In this document: positions 37,466-48,956 of the stretch, one piece after another | Position numbering within the stretch: the first letter of the stretch is position 1 | How the letters are laid out: each line of letters begins with the position of its first letter | Assembly (NCBI RefSeq): GCF_003293695.1 | Contig: NZ_CP029556.1 | Span: 1,870,001-1,934,000 of the forward strand | Reading direction: 5' to 3' | From: Lysobacter oculi | GTDB taxonomy: Bacteria; Pseudomonadota; Gammaproteobacteria; Xanthomonadales; Xanthomonadaceae | Length of the DNA: 64,000 bases | Notes under the pieces: model-generated | Databases searched by the model: none | What the model was told of the DNA's origin: nothing | Seen by the model: only the letters and a program-made list of their open reading frames with translations | Translations under genes and position numbers: made by a program

Positions 37466-37609
37466 CTACTTGCGGCCGCGTTCCTCGTCGCGCATCTGCT
37501 TGCGGATGAAGGCGCGCACGACGAACGGCATGCCGATCAGGATGATCCCGCCGATGATCGTCAGCCAGCCCACCGGCTTCTGCAGCATTTCAACCCATAC
37601 CGGATGCAT
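37466..37609 (-). CDS. Small single-span membrane protein
   Basis: 47-aa protein with one transmembrane helix (GWLTIIGGIILIGMPFVV) and a basic, charged C-terminus (RKQMRDEERGRK). A very good ribosome site (GAGAGGGGACC) precedes ATG 37609, and codon use fits the neighbours, so I consider it real despite its size. Function unknown. Confidence 0.6.
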   Translation of the reverse strand: MHPVWVEMLQKPVGWLTIIGGIILIGMPFVVRAFIRKQMRDEERGRK

Positions 37610-37723
37610 GGTCCCCTCTCCCTTGGTAGATGCGCCCAGCATGCGCGAACGCGGGCGGCGGCATTTGATCGCGCTCAAATCCGGGCGAAATGGGCGCGAT
37701 GCGGCTTCGGTTAGCATCGCCGC

Positions 37724-38476
37724 ATGAGCACGCCCGCCCCTTCCGAACGCCCCGTCGCGCTGGTCACCGGCGCCGCCCGGCGCATCGGCGCCGCGATCAG
37801 CCGGACGCTGCACGCCGCCGGCTTCGACATCCTCCTGCACCACCACGCCAGCGCCGGCGAAGCCGAAGCGCTCGCCGCGGAGCTCAACGCGACCCGCCCC
37901 GGCAGCGCCCACGCGCTGGCCGCCGACCTGCGCGACTTCGACCGCATCCCCGAACTCGTCGCGCAGTGCATCGGCCACTTCGGGCGGCTCGACGCGCTGG
38001 TCAACAACGCCTCGGCCTACTACGCCACGCCGTTCGGCACGGTCACCCCGGCGCAGTGGGACGAGCTGTTCGCGGTCAACGTGCGCGCGCCCTTCTTCCT
38101 CGCCCAGGCCGCCGCGCCGCACCTGGCCTTTCGCGGCGGTGCCATCGTCAATCTGGTCGATGCCTATGCGGAGAAACCGCGCGCCGACATCAGTGTCCAC
38201 GCCGGCTCCAAGGCCGCGCTGGCCGGCATCACCCATGCGCTGGCGGTGGAACTGGCGCCGAAGGTGCGGGTCAACGGCGTCGCCCCCGGCGCGATCCTGT
38301 GGCCGGAGGACGGCATCGACCCGGCCCTGCAATCCGCGCTGATCGAACGCACGCCGCTGGCCCGCGCCGGCACGGCGGAGGAAGTGGCCGAAGCGGTGCG
38401 CTGGCTGCTGCAGGACGCGACCTACCTGACCGGCGAAATCCTGCGGCTGGATGGCGGCCGCAACGCGCTGGGCTGA
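37724..38476 (+). CDS. Pteridine reductase-like short-chain dehydrogenase
   Basis: 250-aa SDR most like bacterial pteridine reductases (FolM/PTR1), which reduce dihydro- and biopterins with NADPH. It has TGAARRIGAAI (cofactor loop, Arg favouring NADPH), NNASAYY, and IVNLVDAYAEKP with the PTR-type Asp146. The catalytic Tyr-x3-Lys is altered: residues 159-163 read HAGSK, so Tyr is His while Lys163 stays. The neighbouring folK and folB support a pterin role. ATG 37724. Confidence 0.88.
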   Translation: MSTPAPSERPVALVTGAARRIGAAISRTLHAAGFDILLHHHASAGEAEALAAELNATRPGSAHALAADLRDFDRIPELVAQCIGHFGRLDALVNNASAYYATPFGTVTPAQWDELFAVNVRAPFFLAQAAAPHLAFRGGAIVNLVDAYAEKPRADISVHAGSKAALAGITHALAVELAPKVRVNGVAPGAILWPEDGIDPALQSALIERTPLARAGTAEEVAEAVRWLLQDATYLTGEILRLDGGRNALG

Positions 38477-38494
38477 GTCGTCCGCGGCCGGGAA

Positions 38495-39004
38495 CTAGAA
38501 GCCGCCCGCCTCGACATCCACCACTTCGGCGGGCGTACCGAAGTCCGGATGCGCGCACCAGGCCTCATCGACCGTGCGGCCCTGCCCGGCGATGACCGCG
38601 TCCGGCGCGATGTCCGCCAGCGGCCGCAGCACGAAGGCGTGCTTCAGCTCCGGGCGCGGCAGCTGCAGATGGCCTTCGCCGGTCAGTTCCAGCGCGTCGT
38701 AGAGCACCAGGTCGATGTCGATGTTGCGGTCGGAGAAGCGCGGCCCGCTGCGGTCGCGGCCGGCGGCGTCCTCGTAGGCGTGCAGCCAGGCGTCGAGCGC
38801 CTGCGGGTCGAGGCGGGTCTCGACGATGGCGGCGGCGTTGAGGAAATCCGCGCCCTCGAAACCCACCGGAGCGGTGCGGTAGACCGGCGAGAAACGCACC
38901 TCGCCGAAACGCCCGCGAAGCGCCGAGAACGCCAGCGCCAGGTTCATTTCCGGGTCGATGTTGCTGCCCAGGCTCAGGTACGCGCGATGCCAGCCGGCGT
39001 CCAT
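38495..39004 (-). CDS. folK: 6-hydroxymethyl-7,8-dihydropterin pyrophosphokinase
   Basis: 169-aa enzyme that transfers pyrophosphate from ATP to 6-hydroxymethyl-dihydropterin, the step before dihydropteroate synthase in folate synthesis. It shows AYLSLGSNI at the start, FLNAA, and the signature PRFSDRNIDIDLVLY with the two metal Asp. ATG 39004; the extra codons to 39028 overlap the end of folB. It lies 4 nt after folB on the same strand. Confidence 0.95.
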   Translation of the reverse strand: MDAGWHRAYLSLGSNIDPEMNLALAFSALRGRFGEVRFSPVYRTAPVGFEGADFLNAAAIVETRLDPQALDAWLHAYEDAAGRDRSGPRFSDRNIDIDLVLYDALELTGEGHLQLPRPELKHAFVLRPLADIAPDAVIAGQGRTVDEAWCAHPDFGTPAEVVDVEAGGF

Positions 39005-39008
39005 CGCG

Positions 39009-39368
39009 TCAGGCCGGCTTCGTGCCACGTTCTATGACGACGCCGACCGCGCGCGAGCCGGTGACCGCACCCGGCTTCGACAGTTTCAGCCGCACCCAGG
39101 CCACGCCGAATTCCTCACGGATGATCGCGGCGCAATGCTCGGCCAGCGATTCCACCAGCCCGAAGCTGGACGCGCCGACATAGGCGATCAGCCGCTTCGA
39201 CACCGCCTTGTAGTCGAGCGTGTCGGCGATCTCGTCGCTGGACGCCGGCACGCGGTTGTCGAAGGCCATCTCGATGTCGAGCACCACTTTCTGGGTGATG
39301 GTGCGCTCCCAGTCGTAGATGCCGATGACGCACTCGATCTCGAGCGCTTCGATGAAGACGATATCCAT
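39009..39368 (-). CDS. folB: Dihydroneopterin aldolase
   Basis: 119-aa enzyme that cleaves (or epimerises) 7,8-dihydroneopterin, giving the FolK substrate. The sequence starts MDIVFIEALEIECVIGIYDWER, with the conserved Glu, and contains DTLDYKAVSKRL and FGLVESLAEHCA. Length is normal. ATG 39368 lies 9 nt downstream of tsaD; tsaD-folB-folK form one minus-strand unit. Confidence 0.95.
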   Translation of the reverse strand: MDIVFIEALEIECVIGIYDWERTITQKVVLDIEMAFDNRVPASSDEIADTLDYKAVSKRLIAYVGASSFGLVESLAEHCAAIIREEFGVAWVRLKLSKPGAVTGSRAVGVVIERGTKPA

Positions 39369-39377
39369 GCGCGAAGG

Positions 39378-40412
39378 CTAGGCGGGTTGCCCGGCGGCTT
39401 CAACCACCGGCAGCGTCGCCATGTCCCAGCGCGGGGTGACGTGTACGCCGAGGTCCGACTGCTGCCCGGCCGCGAGCCGCAGCGCACCGGCGTAGGCGAT
39501 CATCGCGCCGTTGTCGGTGCACAGCGCCGGCCGCGGGAAGGCCACGCGGCCGCCACGCTTCTCCGCCATCGCCTGCAGCTTCGCGCGCAGGCGCTTGTTG
39601 GCACCCACGCCACCGGCCACCACCAGCGTGTCGCAGCCGGCCGCGTCCAGTGCGCGTTCGCACTTGATGGCGAGCGTGTCCACCACCGCGTCCTCGAACC
39701 CGCGCGCGATGTCCGCACGCGTCGCCTCGTCCTGGTCGCTGGCCTTCCACGCCATCAGCACCTGGGTCTTCAGGCCGCTGAAACTGAAATCCAGCCCGGG
39801 CCGGTCGGTCATCGGCCGCGCGAACTTGAACCGGCCGGGCGTGCCGATTTCCGCCAGCGCGGCCAGCTGCGGCCCGCCCGGATACGGCAGGCCCATCAGC
39901 TTGGCGGTCTTGTCGAAGGCTTCGCCGGCGGCATCGTCCAGCGTTTCTCCGAGCAGGCGGTAGTCGCCGATCGCCTTCACATCGACCAGTTGCGTGTGCC
40001 CACCGGACACCAGCAGCGCGACGAAGGGCGGCTGGGCGGCCGCGTCTTCCATCAGCGGGGCCAGCAGGTGGCCTTCCATGTGGTGGATGCCGATGGCCGG
40101 CACGCCCAGGCCCCAGGCCGTGGCCCGCGCCGCCGCCGCGCCGACCAGCAGCGCGCCGACCAGCCCCGGGCCGGCCGTGTAGGCCACGCCGTCGATGTCG
40201 CCGAGCGCTATGCCGGCCTCGTCCAGGGTCTGCCGGACCAGCGGCAGCAGCTTGCGCACGTGGTCGCGGCTGGCCAGTTCCGGCACCACGCCGCCGTATT
40301 CGGCGTGCAGGGCGATCTGGCTGTAGACCGCGTGGGCCAGCAGGCCGGCGCCGGTGTCATAGACCGCCACGCCGGTTTCGTCGCAGGACGTTTCGATGCC
40401 GAGGACCTTCAT
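39378..40412 (-). CDS. tsaD: tRNA N6-adenosine threonylcarbamoyltransferase
   Basis: 344-aa catalytic subunit that transfers threonylcarbamoyl to A37 of ANN-decoding tRNAs, together with TsaB and TsaE. It starts [14 protein letters not shown], has the Fe/Zn ligands His111 and His115 in HHMEGH, and carries SGGHTQLV and [13 protein letters not shown]. Divergent to rpsU, as in most proteobacteria. Confidence 0.97.
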   Translation of the reverse strand: MKVLGIETSCDETGVAVYDTGAGLLAHAVYSQIALHAEYGGVVPELASRDHVRKLLPLVRQTLDEAGIALGDIDGVAYTAGPGLVGALLVGAAAARATAWGLGVPAIGIHHMEGHLLAPLMEDAAAQPPFVALLVSGGHTQLVDVKAIGDYRLLGETLDDAAGEAFDKTAKLMGLPYPGGPQLAALAEIGTPGRFKFARPMTDRPGLDFSFSGLKTQVLMAWKASDQDEATRADIARGFEDAVVDTLAIKCERALDAAGCDTLVVAGGVGANKRLRAKLQAMAEKRGGRVAFPRPALCTDNGAMIAYAGALRLAAGQQSDLGVHVTPRWDMATLPVVEAAGQPA

Positions 40413-40484
40413 CCCGCCAGCTTACCGTCTCCCGCGCCCCGGGTTGCATGACCGGGGGGCATGCCATTACCATACGCGGCTCAC

Positions 40485-40501
40485 CCGGTCTTGCCGACCG
40501 G
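40485..40501 (+). other. Small hairpin in the rpsU leader
   Basis: A 6-bp perfect inverted repeat (40485-40490 with 40496-40501) with a 5-nt loop lies 20 nt before the rpsU start codon. It could tune translation or mRNA stability; no known motif is matched. Confidence 0.35.
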
Positions 40502-40521
40502 TCCGCCAGACAGAGATTCCT

Positions 40522-40737
40522 ATGCCCAGCGTCAAAGTTCGCGAAAACGAGCCCTTCGAATTTGCCCTGCGTCGTTTCAAGCGCACCTGCGAGAAGGCCG
40601 GCGTCCTCGCCGAGACCCGCAAGCGCGAGTTCTACGAGAAGCCGACCCAGGAACGCAAGCGCAAGGCTGCGGCCGCGGTGAAGCGTCAGGCGCGTCGTTC
40701 GTCGCGCGACGTCACCAAGCGCCAGCGCCTGTACTGA
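40522..40737 (+). CDS. rpsU: 30S ribosomal protein S21
   Basis: 71-aa basic protein of the small subunit, needed for initiation on many mRNAs. The sequence [20 protein letters not shown] and the C-terminal basic run ([14 protein letters not shown]) are typical, and length equals E. coli S21 (71 aa). ATG 40522. A terminator follows, so rpsU can be made independently of yqeY-dnaG. Confidence 0.98.
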   Translation: MPSVKVRENEPFEFALRRFKRTCEKAGVLAETRKREFYEKPTQERKRKAAAAVKRQARRSSRDVTKRQRLY

Positions 40738-40785
40738 TCCCTGCCGCGCGCCGATGGCGCGCGAGCTGCAGCGATGCGCTCCACG

Positions 40786-40811
40786 AAGCCGGCCCGCAAG
40801 CCGGCTTTTCG
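40786..40811 (+). terminator. Rho-independent terminator after rpsU
   Basis: An 8-bp perfect stem (40786-40793 with 40800-40807), 6-nt loop, and a short T-run (TTTT) overlapping its 3' arm. It lies between rpsU and yqeY, the position of the attenuating terminator in the E. coli rpsU-dnaG-rpoD operon. Confidence 0.75.
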
Positions 40812-40844
40812 TGTTTGCATGACCCGAGAAACCAAGGAATCCGC

Positions 40845-41291
40845 ATGTCCCTCAAGACCCAGCTTACCGATGACATGAAGGCCGCGATGAAGGGCGGCGA
40901 CAAGCCGCGCCTGGCGGTCATCCGGCTGATCAACGCCGCGATCAAGCAGAAGGAAGTGGACGAGCGCATCGAGCTGGACGACGCCGCCGTGCTCGCCGTG
41001 CTGGAGAAGATGGTCAAGCAGCGCAAGGACTCAATCACCCAGTTCGAGGCCGGCGCCCGCGAGGACCTGGCCCAGGTCGAGCGCGACGAGATGGCCGTCA
41101 TCGAAACCTATCTCCCGGAAAAGATGGACGAGGCCAGCATCCTGGCTGCCATCGACGCCGCCATCGCCCAGACCGGCGCCAGCGGCCCGGCCGACATGGG
41201 CAAGCTGATGGGCGTGCTCAAGCCGCAGCTGGCCGGTCAGGCCGACATGGGCCTGGTGTCGAAGCTGATCAAGCAGAAGCTGGCCGGCTGA
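40845..41291 (+). CDS. GatB/YqeY domain protein
   Basis: 148-aa helical protein with the GatB/YqeY tRNA-binding-like domain. Typical blocks are LTDDMKAAMKGGDKPRLAVIRLINAAIKQKEVDER, FEAGAREDLAQVERDEMAVIETYLPEKM, and MGKLMGVLKPQLAGQADM. Its exact role is unknown; it is nearly always found between rpsU and dnaG. ATG 40845. Confidence 0.94.
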   Translation: MSLKTQLTDDMKAAMKGGDKPRLAVIRLINAAIKQKEVDERIELDDAAVLAVLEKMVKQRKDSITQFEAGAREDLAQVERDEMAVIETYLPEKMDEASILAAIDAAIAQTGASGPADMGKLMGVLKPQLAGQADMGLVSKLIKQKLAG

Positions 41292-41401
41292 GCCCCGCGC
41301 GCCGCCGGCATACTGTCGCCATGGGCGCGAAGCACGCCACCGCAGACCGGGCACGCGCCGCCGCGCAACGCGTCAGCGTGCCCGCGCCGGGGGCCTGAGC
41401 C

Positions 41402-43141
41402 ATGGCGCGCATCCCCGACGCCTTCATCGACGATCTCCTCGCGCGGTCCGACATCGTCGAGATCGTCGGCGCGCGGGTGCCGCTGAAGAAACAGGGCCGC
41501 GAGTATTCGGCGCGTTGCCCGTTCCACGACGAGCGCTCGCCGTCGTTCACCGTCTCGCCGACCAAGCAGTTCTACCACTGCTTCGGCTGCGGCGCGCACG
41601 GCACGGCGATCAGCTTCCTGATGAATTACGAGCGGCTGGAATTCCTCGACGCGGTCGAGGAACTGGCCAAGCGCGCCGGCATGGAAGTGCCGCGCGAGAC
41701 CACGCAGAAGAACGCCAACCCGGAGACCCAGCCGCTGTTCGCCGCGCTGGAGGCGACCGAGCGCTTCTTCCGCCAGCAGCTGGCGCAGGATGCGGGCGCG
41801 CGGGATTACCTGGATGGCCGTGGCGTCTCGGCGGCGACCCGCGAGCGCTTCGGCATCGGTTACGCGCCGGCGGGTTTTTCCGCGCTCAAGGACGCGCTCG
41901 GCACCGACCCGCGCCGCCTGCAGCTGCTGGAAAAGGCCGGCATGTTCTCGCGCAACGACCGCGGCCACGTCTACGACAAGTTCCGCCACCGCATCATGTT
42001 CCCGATCCACGACCGCCGCGGCCGGGTGATCGCGTTCGGCGGGCGCGTGCTGTCCAAGGATGATTCGCCGAAATACCTCAACTCGCCGGAAACCCCGCTG
42101 TTCCACAAGGGCCGCGAGCTGTACGGGCTGTGGCAGGTGCGGCAGGCGAACCAGAAGATCGCGCGGCTGATCGTGGTCGAGGGTTATATGGATGTCGTCG
42201 CGCTCGCCGAGCACGGCATCGACGAGGCCGTCGCCACGCTCGGCACCGCGACCACGCCGGACCACGCCGAGCTGCTGTTCCGCAACGCGCCGGATGTCTA
42301 TTTCTGTTTCGATGGCGATGCGGCCGGCCGCCGCGCCGCGACCCGCGCGATGGAATCCGTGTTGCCGCGCATGAAAGATGGCCGCCAGGCGTTCTTCCTG
42401 TTCCTGCCCGATGGCGAAGACCCGGATTCGCTGGTCCGCAGCGAAGGCGCCGACGGCTTCGACAGCCGCCTGCGCGACGCGACGCCGCTGTCGAAATTCT
42501 TCTTCGACGAACTCTCCCGCGACGTCCAGCTGCACACACTCGAAGGCAAGGGCCGGCTGGCCGAACGCGCCAAGCCGCTGCTGGCGCAGATCCCGGACGG
42601 TGCCTTCGGCGACCTGATGCGCCAGCGCCTGACCGAGATCACCGGCGTCGGTGCCCGCGACGCCGCGCCGCAGACGCATGTGCCCACCCAGCGCGCCCAC
42701 GCCCAGGCCGCCGCCAGCGCCACCCCGCGCCGCAGCCTGGTCCGCAGCGCCATCACCCTGCTGCTGCAGCAACCGTCGCTGGGGCTGGAGGCGGCGATGC
42801 CCTACGTCTTCGCCGGCCTGCGCCAGCCGGGCGTCGAGCTGCTCACCGAATTGCTGGATGTGGTGCAGATGCGCCCGGACATCTCCACCGGCGGGCTGCT
42901 GGAACTGTTCGCCGAACGCGAGGAAGCCGCCTCGCTGCAGAAACTCGCCGGCATCAGCCTGCCGGGCGATGCCGCCAGCTGGCAGGCGGAATTCGACGAC
43001 GTGCTGGCGCAGCTGGAGAAGCAGACGCTGCAGCAGCGCATCGACGAGCTCACCCTGCGGATGCGCGAAGTCGGCAGCGTCGGCATGTCGGCCGGCGAGA
43101 AGGACGAGCTGCGCGAGCTGCAGGCCCGCATCCGCGCCTGA
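41402..43141 (+). CDS. dnaG: DNA primase
   Basis: 579-aa primase that synthesises RNA primers at the replication fork. The N-terminal CHC2 zinc ribbon uses Cys39, His42, Cys60 and Cys63 (CPFHDERSPSF ... HCFGCG). The TOPRIM catalytic core holds VVEGYMDVVAL and FCFDGDAAGRRA. The C-terminal part binds the DnaB helicase. Length compares with 581 aa in E. coli. A 25-codon ATG frame (41321-41398) ends 3 nt before the start and might be a leader, but I see no support. rpoD does not follow. Confidence 0.97.
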   Translation: MARIPDAFIDDLLARSDIVEIVGARVPLKKQGREYSARCPFHDERSPSFTVSPTKQFYHCFGCGAHGTAISFLMNYERLEFLDAVEELAKRAGMEVPRETTQKNANPETQPLFAALEATERFFRQQLAQDAGARDYLDGRGVSAATRERFGIGYAPAGFSALKDALGTDPRRLQLLEKAGMFSRNDRGHVYDKFRHRIMFPIHDRRGRVIAFGGRVLSKDDSPKYLNSPETPLFHKGRELYGLWQVRQANQKIARLIVVEGYMDVVALAEHGIDEAVATLGTATTPDHAELLFRNAPDVYFCFDGDAAGRRAATRAMESVLPRMKDGRQAFFLFLPDGEDPDSLVRSEGADGFDSRLRDATPLSKFFFDELSRDVQLHTLEGKGRLAERAKPLLAQIPDGAFGDLMRQRLTEITGVGARDAAPQTHVPTQRAHAQAAASATPRRSLVRSAITLLLQQPSLGLEAAMPYVFAGLRQPGVELLTELLDVVQMRPDISTGGLLELFAEREEAASLQKLAGISLPGDAASWQAEFDDVLAQLEKQTLQQRIDELTLRMREVGSVGMSAGEKDELRELQARIRA

Positions 43142-43234
43142 ACACGCGGGGTCGCCGCCGGCCGTGACTTCCGGCCCGGACCCGCGCCGCCCGATCCGGG
43201 TAACCTCGGGGCAGTCCACGACCCCGGAGCCGAC

Positions 43235-45211
<1,977 letters not shown>

Positions 45212-45258
45212 GCCGCCCGGGCGGGCGATAATCCGCGCTTTCGCCCGCCCGTGCCGCC

Positions 45259-46308
45259 ATGACCGCAACGACCACCGGCTCCTCCGCCGCCCGCTGGAAG
45301 GCCCGCGTGCCCGGCCTGCTGTTCGCCGCGGCGATCGGCCTCGGCAGCATGCTGGCCGCGCGCCTGCCGGCGTTGCAGGCGATGGGCGTGAGCGCGCTGC
45401 CGCTGGCGATCGTCGTCGGCATCGTCATCGGCAACACGCTGTTCCCGCGCATCGCCGCGCCGATGGGCGCGGGCGTGGACTATGCGAAGGCGATGCTGCT
45501 GCGGGCGGGCATCGTGCTGTTCGGCTTCCGGCTCACCTTCCAGGACATCCTGGGCGTGGGACTGGGCGGCATCGTCATCGCCTGCGTCATCGTAGCCAGC
45601 GCGTTCCTGCTCGCGGTATGGCTGGGCCAGCTGCTGAAGATGGATGCCGAGACCGCGATGCTGGTCGGCGCCGGCGCCTCCATCTGCGGCGCGGCGGCGG
45701 TGATGGCGGCCGAGCCGGTGGTGAAGGCGCAGGCGCACAAGGTCTCGGTGGCGGTGGCGACGGTGGTGGTCGGCGGCACGGTGGCGATGTTCCTCTACCC
45801 CGTGCTGTATCCATGGCTGCAGTCGATGTTCGGCTTCGATGCGCACGCCTACGGGCTCTACGCCGGCTCGACCATCCACGAAGTCGCGCAGGTGGTGGTG
45901 GCCGGGCGCGCGGTCGGCGAGGCGGCGGCCAACACGGCTGTGATCGAGAAGATGATCCGGGTGATGCTGCTGGCGCCGTTCCTGCTGGTGCTCTCGGCGT
46001 GGATGCGCGCGAAGTCGGGCGATGCCACGGCGAAGTCGAAGCTGGTGATCCCGTGGTTCGCGGTGCTGTTCATCGCGGTCGGCGCGTTCAACTCGCTGCA
46101 CCTGCTGCCGAAGGCGACGGTCGACGCGCTGCTGCTCATCGACACCTTCCTGCTGGCCACGGCGATGGCCGCGCTGGGCCTGCGCACGCACATCGGCGCG
46201 ATCCGCCAGGCCGGGGTGAAGCCGCTGCTGCTGGCGGGCCTGCTGTTCGCCTACCTGCTGGTGGGCGGGCTGGCGATCAACATCGGGGTGACGCGCCTGC
46301 TGGGCTGA
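45259..46308 (+). CDS. YeiH/UPF0324 family putative anion exporter
   Basis: 349-aa inner-membrane protein with about ten helices. Family marks: GVDYAKAMLLRAGIVLFGFRLTFQDI, ETAMLVGAGASICGAAAV, and GLYAGSTIHEVAQVV. Databases call these putative sulfate exporters, with little direct proof. ATG 45259, behind a possible -10 GATAAT (45227-45232). It converges on ctaB with stop codons 3 nt apart inside a palindrome. Confidence 0.9.
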   Translation: MTATTTGSSAARWKARVPGLLFAAAIGLGSMLAARLPALQAMGVSALPLAIVVGIVIGNTLFPRIAAPMGAGVDYAKAMLLRAGIVLFGFRLTFQDILGVGLGGIVIACVIVASAFLLAVWLGQLLKMDAETAMLVGAGASICGAAAVMAAEPVVKAQAHKVSVAVATVVVGGTVAMFLYPVLYPWLQSMFGFDAHAYGLYAGSTIHEVAQVVVAGRAVGEAAANTAVIEKMIRVMLLAPFLLVLSAWMRAKSGDATAKSKLVIPWFAVLFIAVGAFNSLHLLPKATVDALLLIDTFLLATAMAALGLRTHIGAIRQAGVKPLLLAGLLFAYLLVGGLAINIGVTRLLG

Positions 46309-46319
46309 GGCTCAGCCCA
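46301..46319. terminator. Palindrome spanning both stops of yeiH-like gene and ctaB
   Basis: TGGGCTGAG-G-CTCAGCCCA is a perfect 9-bp inverted repeat containing the TGA of the plus-strand gene (46306-46308) and of ctaB (46312-46314). It could fold at the 3' end of both messages, but there is no T-tract. Confidence 0.35.
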
Positions 46320-47226
46320 CCGGTTCCAGCACGAAGGCCGGCGCCGCTTCCAGCCACGGCATCAGCCAGTGGTCGATGAGCAGGAAGGCGAACAGCGCCA
46401 TCAGGTAGACCACCGAATAGTTGAAGACGCGCATCGCGAAGAATTCATCCGGCGGGTCCTGCAGCTTCCACGCGTACCAGATGAAGACCAGGCCCAGCAC
46501 CACCGCGCCGCCGAGATAGAACACGCCGCTCATGCCCGACACCCACGGCAGCAGGGTCGCGGCGAACAGCAGCACGGTATAGAGCAGGATCTGCCAGCGC
46601 GTGTAATGCACGCCGTGGGTCACCGGCAGCATCGGGATCAGCGCGCGCGCGTAGTCCTGGCGGCGGAAGATCGCCAGCGCCCAGAAATGCGGCGGCGTCC
46701 AGACGAAGATGATCAGCACCAGCAGCAGCGCATGCGCCCAGTCCCAGGCGCCCTGCATCCCGGTCACCGCCGACCAGCCGAGCAGCGGCGGCGCGGCACC
46801 GGCGATGCCGCCGATGACGATGTTCTGCGGCGTCGCGCGCTTCAGCCAGCCGGTGTAGACGATGGCGTAGCCGATCAGCGACGCGAACGTCAGCACCGCC
46901 GTCATCACGTTGACGAAGAGCACCAGCACCAGCATCGACAGCACGCCCAGCGCCACCGCGAAGGCCAGCACCTGGCGGCCATTGAGCGCGCCGGTCGGCA
47001 GCGGGCGGTTGGCGGTCCGCGCCATCACCGCGTCGATGCGCTGGTCAATGAGGTGGTTGATCGCCGCCGCCGAAGCCGCCGCCAGCCAGATGCCGAACAG
47101 CCCCAGCACGCTTTCCTTCAGCGGCGGCAGACCCGGCACGGCGAGGAAAATGCCGACCAGCGCGGTGAACACGATCAGCGCCACCACCCGTGGCTTGGTC
47201 AACGCCCAGTAGTCGCGCGCGCGCAT
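46312..47226 (-). CDS. ctaB: Protoheme IX farnesyltransferase (heme O synthase)
   Basis: 304-aa UbiA-family prenyltransferase with about nine helices that converts heme B to heme O. It starts [22 protein letters not shown] and has the Asp-rich motif [23 protein letters not shown] and the second loop [17 protein letters not shown]. It supplies CtaA, encoded 3 nt upstream, for heme A of the aa3 oxidase. ATG 47226. Confidence 0.97.
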   Translation of the reverse strand: MRARDYWALTKPRVVALIVFTALVGIFLAVPGLPPLKESVLGLFGIWLAAASAAAINHLIDQRIDAVMARTANRPLPTGALNGRQVLAFAVALGVLSMLVLVLFVNVMTAVLTFASLIGYAIVYTGWLKRATPQNIVIGGIAGAAPPLLGWSAVTGMQGAWDWAHALLLVLIIFVWTPPHFWALAIFRRQDYARALIPMLPVTHGVHYTRWQILLYTVLLFAATLLPWVSGMSGVFYLGGAVVLGLVFIWYAWKLQDPPDEFFAMRVFNYSVVYLMALFAFLLIDHWLMPWLEAAPAFVLEPVG

Positions 47227-47229
47227 GGT

Positions 47230-48387
47230 TCAGTCTTTCCGGTCGAGGGGCGCCAGGCGCGCCAGCAGGGTCACCAGCAACAGCAGTAGCAAAGCCGCGC
47301 CGCCGTTGTGCATCACCGCCACCTTGAGCGGCAGGCCCAGTTTGACGTTGGCGATGCCGAGCGAAATCTGCGCCAGCGTGAGCAGGCCCAGCAGCACGCC
47401 CCAGCCGCGCATGCCCGGCACGCGCAGCAGCTTGAGCATCAGCGACAGCATGTAGACCAGCACCACGCCGGCGAAGATCCGGTGCATCAGCTGGATGGCG
47501 GTACGCGCCGGCGCATCCAACACGCCGCCTTCGTAATCCACGCCGATGCCGCGCCAGAGCACCAGCGCCTCGCCGAAATCATGGCGCGGCCACCACTGGC
47601 CGAGGCAGGTCGGGAATTCCACGCCGCAGGCCAGCGCCGCGTAGTTGGCGCTGGTCCAGCCGCCGAACGCGATCTGCACCGCCAGCACCGCCAGCCCCAC
47701 CCGCAGCCAGACGCGCAGCGCATCGGCATCCACCACCCGTAACGGCAGGCCGGTGGCGCGCCAGGCCATCCACGCCAGCAGCCCGAGCGTAGTCATGCCG
47801 CCGAGCAAATGGCCCATCACCACGATCGGCTTGAGCAGCCAGGTCACCGTCCACATCCCCAGCAGGGCCTGGAAGATGATCATCGCCAACGTCAGCACCG
47901 CGACCCGCGACAGGTCGCTGTTGGACCAGCGCCAGGCCGCGGCCAGCAGGATCGCCTCGCCGGCCAGCGCCAACGCGCTCGCGGCCACGTGCTCGCCGTG
48001 CATATAAAGGGGGATGGCGATGCCGACCAGCAGCGCCGCGCCCAGCACCTGGGTTACGCCCCACGAACGGCGGCGCGCGCCGAGCAGCGCCAGCAGCAGC
48101 ACCAGCACGCCGAGCGAGGCGGCCAGATGACGATGCACCTGCTCGCGCCAGGCCTTGCTGTCGTCGAACACGCGGATGCTGCTGGCGGCGAGATCGGCCA
48201 CTTCACCCGAGGCCTTGGGCCAGGTCGCGCGGCCGTAGCAGGTCGGCCAGTCCGGGCACGACAGCCCGGCATGCGAAAGCCGCACGAAGGCGCCGAACAC
48301 GATCACGCCCAGCGCGAGCGCCACCGCCAGCCAGGCGATGCGGTGGAAATGGCGGGCCATGCCCGGGCCGTGCAGGAGTGGGGTCAT
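47230..48387 (-). CDS. ctaA: Heme A synthase, COX15/CtaA family
   Basis: 385-aa inner-membrane monooxygenase that oxidises the C8 methyl of heme O to give heme A. About eight helices are present; the conserved extracytoplasmic loop with Cys is GLSCPDWPTCYG, mirrored by CGVEFPTCLGQWWP in the second half; His ligands lie in VHRHLA and MGHLLGG. ATG 48387 overlaps the stop of the upstream SCO-like gene (ATGA). Confidence 0.96.
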   Translation of the reverse strand: MTPLLHGPGMARHFHRIAWLAVALALGVIVFGAFVRLSHAGLSCPDWPTCYGRATWPKASGEVADLAASSIRVFDDSKAWREQVHRHLAASLGVLVLLLALLGARRRSWGVTQVLGAALLVGIAIPLYMHGEHVAASALALAGEAILLAAAWRWSNSDLSRVAVLTLAMIIFQALLGMWTVTWLLKPIVVMGHLLGGMTTLGLLAWMAWRATGLPLRVVDADALRVWLRVGLAVLAVQIAFGGWTSANYAALACGVEFPTCLGQWWPRHDFGEALVLWRGIGVDYEGGVLDAPARTAIQLMHRIFAGVVLVYMLSLMLKLLRVPGMRGWGVLLGLLTLAQISLGIANVKLGLPLKVAVMHNGGAALLLLLLVTLLARLAPLDRKD

Positions 48388-48956
48388 TGCAGCTTCATCA
48401 ATTTGGACACGTCCTTGCGCAGCAGCGCCAGGTCGAGATCAGGCGGGAAGCGCAGCACCACGAAGCCGTAGGGGTCGATCAGGTACACCGGCGCGCCCTT
48501 GGCATCGGAGGTGCGCGGCAGCTGCGCGCGGACCGCGGGGTCATCGCGCAGCAGCTTGAGCGTCGGCGGGCGCGGCGCATCGGCGGGGAAATCGCCCATC
48601 CACAGCAGGTCGAGATGCTCGGCTTCCTTGCCGAAGAGTTCGCGCACCTTTTCCAGATCGGCGGCGCGCGCACCACAGGCGGCATCGCAGCCCGGTGGCG
48701 CGATCACCAGCAGCCGCTTCATCCGCGCCTCCGGTGTCCAGCGATAAGGCGTGCCGTCCTGCAGGTGCAGCGTGCTGTCGGCGAGCGCGATCATCGGGTC
48801 GATGCGCTCGCCATTGGTCTTCGGCGAAGGCAGCAGGCCGCCGTAGTTCAGCGCCAGCGCCAGCAGCACCGGGCCGAAGATCAGCGCCGCGATCATCACC
48901 AGCGCACGACGGTTGCGGGTACGGGCTTCGGGCGTCACGGACTGGAGCTGGTTCAT
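48384..48956 (-). CDS. SCO-like cytochrome oxidase assembly-associated membrane protein
   Basis: 190-aa protein with one N-terminal transmembrane helix (ALVMIAALIFGPVLLALAL) and a periplasmic thioredoxin-like domain. PPGCDAACGARAADLEKVRELF holds a C-x3-C pair resembling the copper-binding C-x3-C of SCO proteins. The equivalent position in Pseudomonas and Xanthomonas oxidase clusters carries a gene of the same kind, labelled hypothetical. A role in copper or thiol handling for subunit II is plausible. It overlaps surf1 and ctaA by 4 nt on each side. Confidence 0.82.
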   Translation of the reverse strand: MNQLQSVTPEARTRNRRALVMIAALIFGPVLLALALNYGGLLPSPKTNGERIDPMIALADSTLHLQDGTPYRWTPEARMKRLLVIAPPGCDAACGARAADLEKVRELFGKEAEHLDLLWMGDFPADAPRPPTLKLLRDDPAVRAQLPRTSDAKGAPVYLIDPYGFVVLRFPPDLDLALLRKDVSKLMKLQ

